Shown here piece by piece: positions 33,195 through 36,825 of a DNA stretch of 36,825 nt. Below the pieces are notes generated by a model. It was given only the letters and a program-made list of their open reading frames with translations. It had not been told where the DNA came from and made no database searches. Origin of the DNA: Spirochaetes bacterium GWB1_27_13. GTDB taxonomy: Bacteria; Spirochaetota; GWE2-31-10; MWDO01. The stretch is taken from NCBI GenBank assembly GCA_001829125.1, contig MIAN01000268.1:1-36825 (forward strand). Reading direction: 5' to 3'. How positions within the stretch are numbered: the first letter of the stretch is position 1; every line of letters begins with the position of its first letter. The position numbers and the translations under genes were made by a program.

Positions 33195-34331
33195 ATGAAC
33201 TCAAATAGAAATGTATGGATTATTGACTCGACATTAAGAGATGGGGAGCAATCTGCAAAAGTTGTATTTTCCCCCGAAGAAAAAATTGCTATTTCAAAAC
33301 TACTTTCTGATACTGGTATTCACGAAATTGAGGTTGGGACACCTGCTATTGGTGATTTTGAGGTAGAAAATATAAAACAGATAACAAAACTCAACCTTGA
33401 CTCCCGTATAACAGCGTGGTGTAGACCAAAAAAGAAAGATATAGATTTATCTTTGGAGTCAAAAGTTGATATTGTCCATATATCTTTTCCAACTTCAAAA
33501 CTATATTTAGCATCTTTAAATTTAAAAGAAGAAGAGGTTCTGGAAAATCTCGAAATTTTAATTACTTATGCAAAAAAATATTTTGAATTTATATCTGTTG
33601 GTGCTCAAGATGCAAGTAGAACTAATATTAACTTTTTGATAAAATTTATTAACGCTGCAAATTCTTTTGGCGCAAATCGAATTAGACTTGCAGATACAAT
33701 TGGAATATTGAATCCATCAAAAACATTTGAGATTGTTTCAACTGTAAAGCCTCTTTTTAAGAATTTGTTCATTGATTTTCATGGTCATAATGATTTGGGA
33801 ATGGCAACTGCAAATGCTTTATCAGCAATTGAAGCTGGGGCTGATTCTGTTAGTGTAACTGTAAATGGTATCGGAGAACGGGCTGGAAATGCTTCACTTG
33901 AAGAACTTGTTATGGGGTTAAAATATTCTTTGGGATTGGATTGTGAAATTAAGACTCAAAATTTTATGAAATTATCAAAAATGGTTTCAGAATATTCAAA
34001 AATTCCATTAGCAGAAAACAAACCTATTGTTGGAGAAAAAATTTTCAAACATGAAGCAGGAATTCATTGTAATGGAATGATTTTTGATAGAAATACTTAT
34101 GAATTATTTCATCCTGAGGATGTAGGGGCTAAAACTGAAGAATTTGTTATTGGAAAACATTCTGGGAAAGCCTCAATTTCTCATATCCTTAAAAAAAATG
34201 GCATAATCCTAAAGGAAAATGAATCGAAATTCTTACTCGAAAAAGTAAAAGAATTATCATTAAATAAAAAAAGCGAAGTTTCAGTTGAAGAGTTAATTAT
34301 TCTCTACAATAAGTTTATTTTACAAAAATAA
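33195..34331 (+). CDS. nifV: Homocitrate synthase NifV
   Basis: Condenses acetyl-CoA and 2-oxoglutarate to (R)-homocitrate, the organic ligand of the FeMo cofactor. DSTLRDGEQSAKVVFS is the DRE-TIM barrel motif, followed by HEIEVGTPAIGD, then DFHGHNDLGMATANAL with metal-binding His, and NGIGERAGNASLEELVM. 378 residues, as for NifV, with no leucine-regulatory domain of isopropylmalate synthases. Its location among nif genes separates it from the lysine-pathway enzyme. Confidence 0.93.
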   Translation: MNSNRNVWIIDSTLRDGEQSAKVVFSPEEKIAISKLLSDTGIHEIEVGTPAIGDFEVENIKQITKLNLDSRITAWCRPKKKDIDLSLESKVDIVHISFPTSKLYLASLNLKEEEVLENLEILITYAKKYFEFISVGAQDASRTNINFLIKFINAANSFGANRIRLADTIGILNPSKTFEIVSTVKPLFKNLFIDFHGHNDLGMATANALSAIEAGADSVSVTVNGIGERAGNASLEELVMGLKYSLGLDCEIKTQNFMKLSKMVSEYSKIPLAENKPIVGEKIFKHEAGIHCNGMIFDRNTYELFHPEDVGAKTEEFVIGKHSGKASISHILKKNGIILKENESKFLLEKVKELSLNKKSEVSVEELIILYNKFILQK

Positions 34332-34362
34332 TACTAAGAAATATTTAACAAAGAGGTATAAT

Positions 34363-35112
34363 ATGAAAAAAATAATTATTTTTCTTTTTTTGCTTGTTTT
34401 AATGAATATTTTTGGTGAAGAAAAAAAAATCGTTATAGCAGCAGCGTCAAATTTAACTTATGTATTGAAAGAATTAAAATCAGATTTTGAAAAATCAAAT
34501 TCTAACATTGAACTTGAAATTATATTTGGGGCAAGCGGAAAATTTGCTACACAAATAAAAGAAGGTGCACCTTTTGATATTTTTATGTCTGCAGATATGT
34601 TTTTTCCATCTTCACTCGAAAAAGATGGATTATCAGAAGACAAAGCAAAAATTTATGCAAGTGGAAAACTCGTTATCTTTACGACTAAAAATATAGATAT
34701 AAAAGATGGATTAAAAATTTTAAAAGAAAAAAATATCAAATCAATTTCGATCTGCAATCCAGAAACAGCCCCTTATGGAAAAGCAACAGTCGAGGCTTTA
34801 AAAAACTATGGAATATTCTACGAAATTGAAAAAAAAATAGTAAAAACTGAAACTGTCTCTCAAGTTATCCAACAAGTTATAACATCCTCTGATATTGGTT
34901 TTACAGCCATGTCGCTTTTGTTTTCACAAGATATGGCAAAATACAAAAAAGATGTAAATTGGATAGAAATTGATCCAAATCTATATAAAAAGGTAGAACA
35001 AGGAATTATTATTCTAAAAAACGGAAAAAATAAAAAAATATCAAAACTATTCTATGAATATATTTTTTCTAAAATGGCAAAAGAAATTTTTAATAAATAT
35101 GGATATGAGTAA
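34363..35112 (+). CDS. modA: Molybdate-binding protein ModA
   Basis: Periplasmic component of the molybdate importer. Signal peptide (about 1-18: KKIIIFLFLLVLMNIFG), then IVIAAASNLTYVL with Ser for oxyanion binding, FGASGKFATQIKEGAPFDIF and ADMFFPSSLEKDGL, all typical of ModA. 249 residues. It follows nifV by 31 bases, so molybdate uptake is co-expressed with nitrogenase. AAAGAGG precedes the ATG. No lipobox Cys is seen, which fits a freely soluble periplasmic protein. Confidence 0.94.
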   Translation: MKKIIIFLFLLVLMNIFGEEKKIVIAAASNLTYVLKELKSDFEKSNSNIELEIIFGASGKFATQIKEGAPFDIFMSADMFFPSSLEKDGLSEDKAKIYASGKLVIFTTKNIDIKDGLKILKEKNIKSISICNPETAPYGKATVEALKNYGIFYEIEKKIVKTETVSQVIQQVITSSDIGFTAMSLLFSQDMAKYKKDVNWIEIDPNLYKKVEQGIIILKNGKNKKISKLFYEYIFSKMAKEIFNKYGYE

Positions 35113-35137
35113 ATGAATCAAGAAGTTGGGGTGTAAT

Positions 35138-35533
35138 ATGAATTCTTTAAAAGGAAAAGTTGATAAAATACAGAAGCATGATTATATCAATCAAATAAGG
35201 GTGGATGCCAATGGTATTTATTTTAATATCATTACGCTTCAACTTCCTGAAGGTACTAATGAAGGTAGCGAGGTTACTCTAATTTTTAAAGAGGCAGAAA
35301 TTATAATTACAAAAGATTTTGGTTGTTTTATAGGAGTAGAAAATATTATTCCTTCAAAAGTAACTAATTTAAAAATTGGCGAAGTTTTTTGTGAAGTAAC
35401 GCTACATTCTCAATGTGGAGATATTAAAGCCATTATCACAACTAATTCTTTTAGAAAAATCAAAATCTACATAGGTGAAAGAGTTTACGCATTGATTAAA
35501 GCAAATGAAATCGGACTTGGAGGTGTAGAATGA
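35138..35533 (+). CDS. Molybdate-binding Mop/TOBE protein
   Basis: 131 residues with two Mop/TOBE-like halves: LKGKVDKIQKHDYINQIRV and following, more degenerate, and PSKVTNLKIGEVFCEVTLHS with GDIKAIITTNS (about 70-131), more typical. Such domains bind molybdate or tungstate and occur at the C-terminus of ModC or in free Mop storage proteins. Here it is a separate gene between modA and modB, so it may be molybdate storage or an accessory of the transporter. I chose ATG 35138 (GGGGTG upstream) over a TTG at 35126. Its TGA overlaps the modB ATG by four bases. Confidence 0.8.
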   Translation: MNSLKGKVDKIQKHDYINQIRVDANGIYFNIITLQLPEGTNEGSEVTLIFKEAEIIITKDFGCFIGVENIIPSKVTNLKIGEVFCEVTLHSQCGDIKAIITTNSFRKIKIYIGERVYALIKANEIGLGGVE

Positions 35534-36216
35534 GCATAGATTTTGTACCATTTTTTGTATCTCTAAAACTTTCACTTTTTACTACAATAATACTACTTCT
35601 CATTTGTTTCCCTTTGGCTTTATTATTTGCTTTTAGGAAATTTAGATTTAAATCCATTATAGAATCATTAATTTCTCTCCCACTGATACTGCCACCGACA
35701 ATCATAGGATTTTACCTTCTTCTTTTTTTGTCACCACGAGGGTTTATTGGCTCTTTTCTTGAGAATATTTTTAACATAAGGCTTGTTTTTAGTTTTGCAG
35801 GTATTGTAATAGCCTCATGTATTTACTCATTTCCATTTATGTTACAACCTTTAAAAAACGGACTTGAGGGAGTAGATAAAAACATAATTGAGGCATCTTA
35901 TACTCTTGGCAAAGGAAGGATTACAACATTTTTCAAAGCGATTCTACCAAATATGATTAAAGATATTTATTCTGGAATAGTTATGACATTTGCTCATACT
36001 ATGGGAGAATTTGGCGTAATTCTTATGATAGGTGGAAATATACCAGGTCAAACGAGAGTTGCATCAATTGCAATTTATGATAAGGTAGAACAACTTGACT
36101 ACAAATTTGCAAATATCTATTCATTGATTTTAATATTTATGAGCATTTTTATTTTAATATCTTTAAATATTCTCAAATCAAAAAAGTTTGGAGGAAAATC
36201 AAGTGATAGAAATTAA
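35530..36216 (+). CDS. modB: Molybdate ABC permease ModB
   Basis: 228 residues with about five transmembrane helices (near 10-35, 48-75, 90-115, 140-165, 195-220). The EAA loop reads EASYTLGKGRITTFFKAILP, the ATPase-contacting segment of this importer family, and LPLILPPTIIGFYLLL is a ModB/CysT signature. GEFGVILMIGGNIPGQTR is diagnostic of ModB. It overlaps the Mop gene by four bases and modC by 14. Confidence 0.95.
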   Translation: MSIDFVPFFVSLKLSLFTTIILLLICFPLALLFAFRKFRFKSIIESLISLPLILPPTIIGFYLLLFLSPRGFIGSFLENIFNIRLVFSFAGIVIASCIYSFPFMLQPLKNGLEGVDKNIIEASYTLGKGRITTFFKAILPNMIKDIYSGIVMTFAHTMGEFGVILMIGGNIPGQTRVASIAIYDKVEQLDYKFANIYSLILIFMSIFILISLNILKSKKFGGKSSDRN

Positions 36217-36825
36217 TTTAAACAAAAAAATGCAGACTTCAAAAGGAATTTTAGACCTTTCTCTTGATTTTACAATAGAAAAAGGAGATTTTATAACAAT
36301 TTTTGGTAAATCAGGAAGCGGTAAAACAACACTTTTAAAAATGCTATCAGGGCTAACAAAACCAGATGAAGGAAAAATTATTGTAAATGGAATTACTTTA
36401 TATGATTCTCAAAAAAAAATAAATATAAAGACTCAAAATAGGAAAATAGGATATGTTTTTCAAGATTTTGCCCTATTTCCAAACATGACAGTAAAAGAAA
36501 ATCTTTTATATGCAAAAAATGACAAAATTCTAATCAATCAACTGTTAGAAATAATGGAACTCAATCTTTTAAAAGATTGTTTTCCAAACAATCTATCTGG
36601 CGGTCAAAAACAACGAGTTGCTCTTGCAAGAACTCTTGCATTAAAACCAGATATTCTACTTCTTGATGAGCCATTTTCCTCACTTGATATAGAAATGCGA
36701 CATAAACTCCAAGATGAAATTTTAAGAGTTCATAAACTTTTTAATGTAACAATACTTCTTGTTTCTCACGATATTTCTGAGGTTTATAGGTTATCAAAAA
36801 GAGTAATTGTTATTGAGAATGGAAG
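36203..36825 (+). CDS. modC: Molybdate ABC ATPase ModC (5' part)
   Basis: The reading frame is open from GTG 36203 to the window end; 207 residues are seen. GTG is chosen because GGAGG (36190-36194) is eight bases upstream and no better ATG exists. Visible: Walker A FGKSGSGKTT, Q-loop VFQDFALFP, signature LSGGQKQR, Walker B LLLDEPFSSLD, and the switch His in VSHDISE. The C-terminal TOBE/Mop domain of ModC would lie beyond the window, so whether the separate upstream Mop gene replaces it cannot be seen. It drives import through ModB. Confidence 0.95.
   Translation, partial: MIEINLNKKMQTSKGILDLSLDFTIEKGDFITIFGKSGSGKTTLLKMLSGLTKPDEGKIIVNGITLYDSQKKINIKTQNRKIGYVFQDFALFPNMTVKENLLYAKNDKILINQLLEIMELNLLKDCFPNNLSGGQKQRVALARTLALKPDILLLDEPFSSLDIEMRHKLQDEILRVHKLFNVTILLVSHDISEVYRLSKRVIVIENG

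Noticed and set aside
34332-34362. Molybdenum-cofactor riboswitch before modA
   Set aside because: The gap between nifV and modA is only 31 bases, too short for such a riboswitch, and shows no structure.

Overview
The window looks like the chromosome of an AT-rich, probably anaerobic and diazotrophic spirochaete, most likely from an uncultured lineage. The evidence is a cyclic-nucleotide-binding/TPR gene fused end to end with a Crp-like gene, a Thr-rich DUF4398/LysM lipoprotein, flagellar rod and P-ring genes (flgG, flgA, flgI) with a single-domain FlgJ, and very low GC. Assignment to the phylum is inference. No rRNA or tRNA gene, CRISPR array, transposase or phage gene was recognised.

Left end (1-5156, + strand): the C-terminal part of a HisC/CobD-like aminotransferase, a membrane protein of unknown function, then a compact cassette of an ABC ATPase, an ABC-2-type permease and two radical-SAM enzymes (one with a SPASM-like C-terminus, one resembling the tetraether-lipid-synthase/MoaA-like class). 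I cannot name its product; it is the best candidate here for an undescribed system. A convergent hybrid histidine kinase with a periplasmic solute-binding sensor follows (5384-7876, -).

Central part (8221-21540): a small operon (MshEN-like/coiled-coil protein, Uma2-type nuclease, aroE); a - strand STAS protein plus DUF4398/LysM lipoprotein; a - strand cNMP-TPR/Crp pair; metF; a 0.9 kb gene-poor stretch with decayed coding sequence and a candidate structured RNA; and two flagellar units (flgG-flgA-flgI, and flgJ plus a TPR protein), each preceded by a sigma-28-like promoter. A four-helix membrane protein with one His at each helix start (cytochrome b561-like) sits behind a tandem repeat array.

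Right end (21537-36825): a GNAT acetyltransferase and a NifA-like sigma-54 activator are divergently transcribed, each behind a sigma-54-type promoter. Then comes a nitrogen-fixation operon behind a near-perfect -24/-12 promoter: nifH-nifI1-nifI2-nifD-nifK-nifE-nifN-nifB-ferredoxin-nifV-modA-mop-modB-modC (cut by the window end). It encodes the Fe protein, MoFe protein, nitrogen-responsive PII proteins, FeMo-cofactor scaffold and assembly proteins, homocitrate synthase and the molybdate importer, so one transcript could supply enzyme, cofactor, metal and post-translational control.

A dispersed element of four 10-bp units (consensus close to AATCTGTGTY, repeated) recurs in intergenic regions across the window, often ending next to a ribosome binding site. 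It is the most unusual non-coding signal here.
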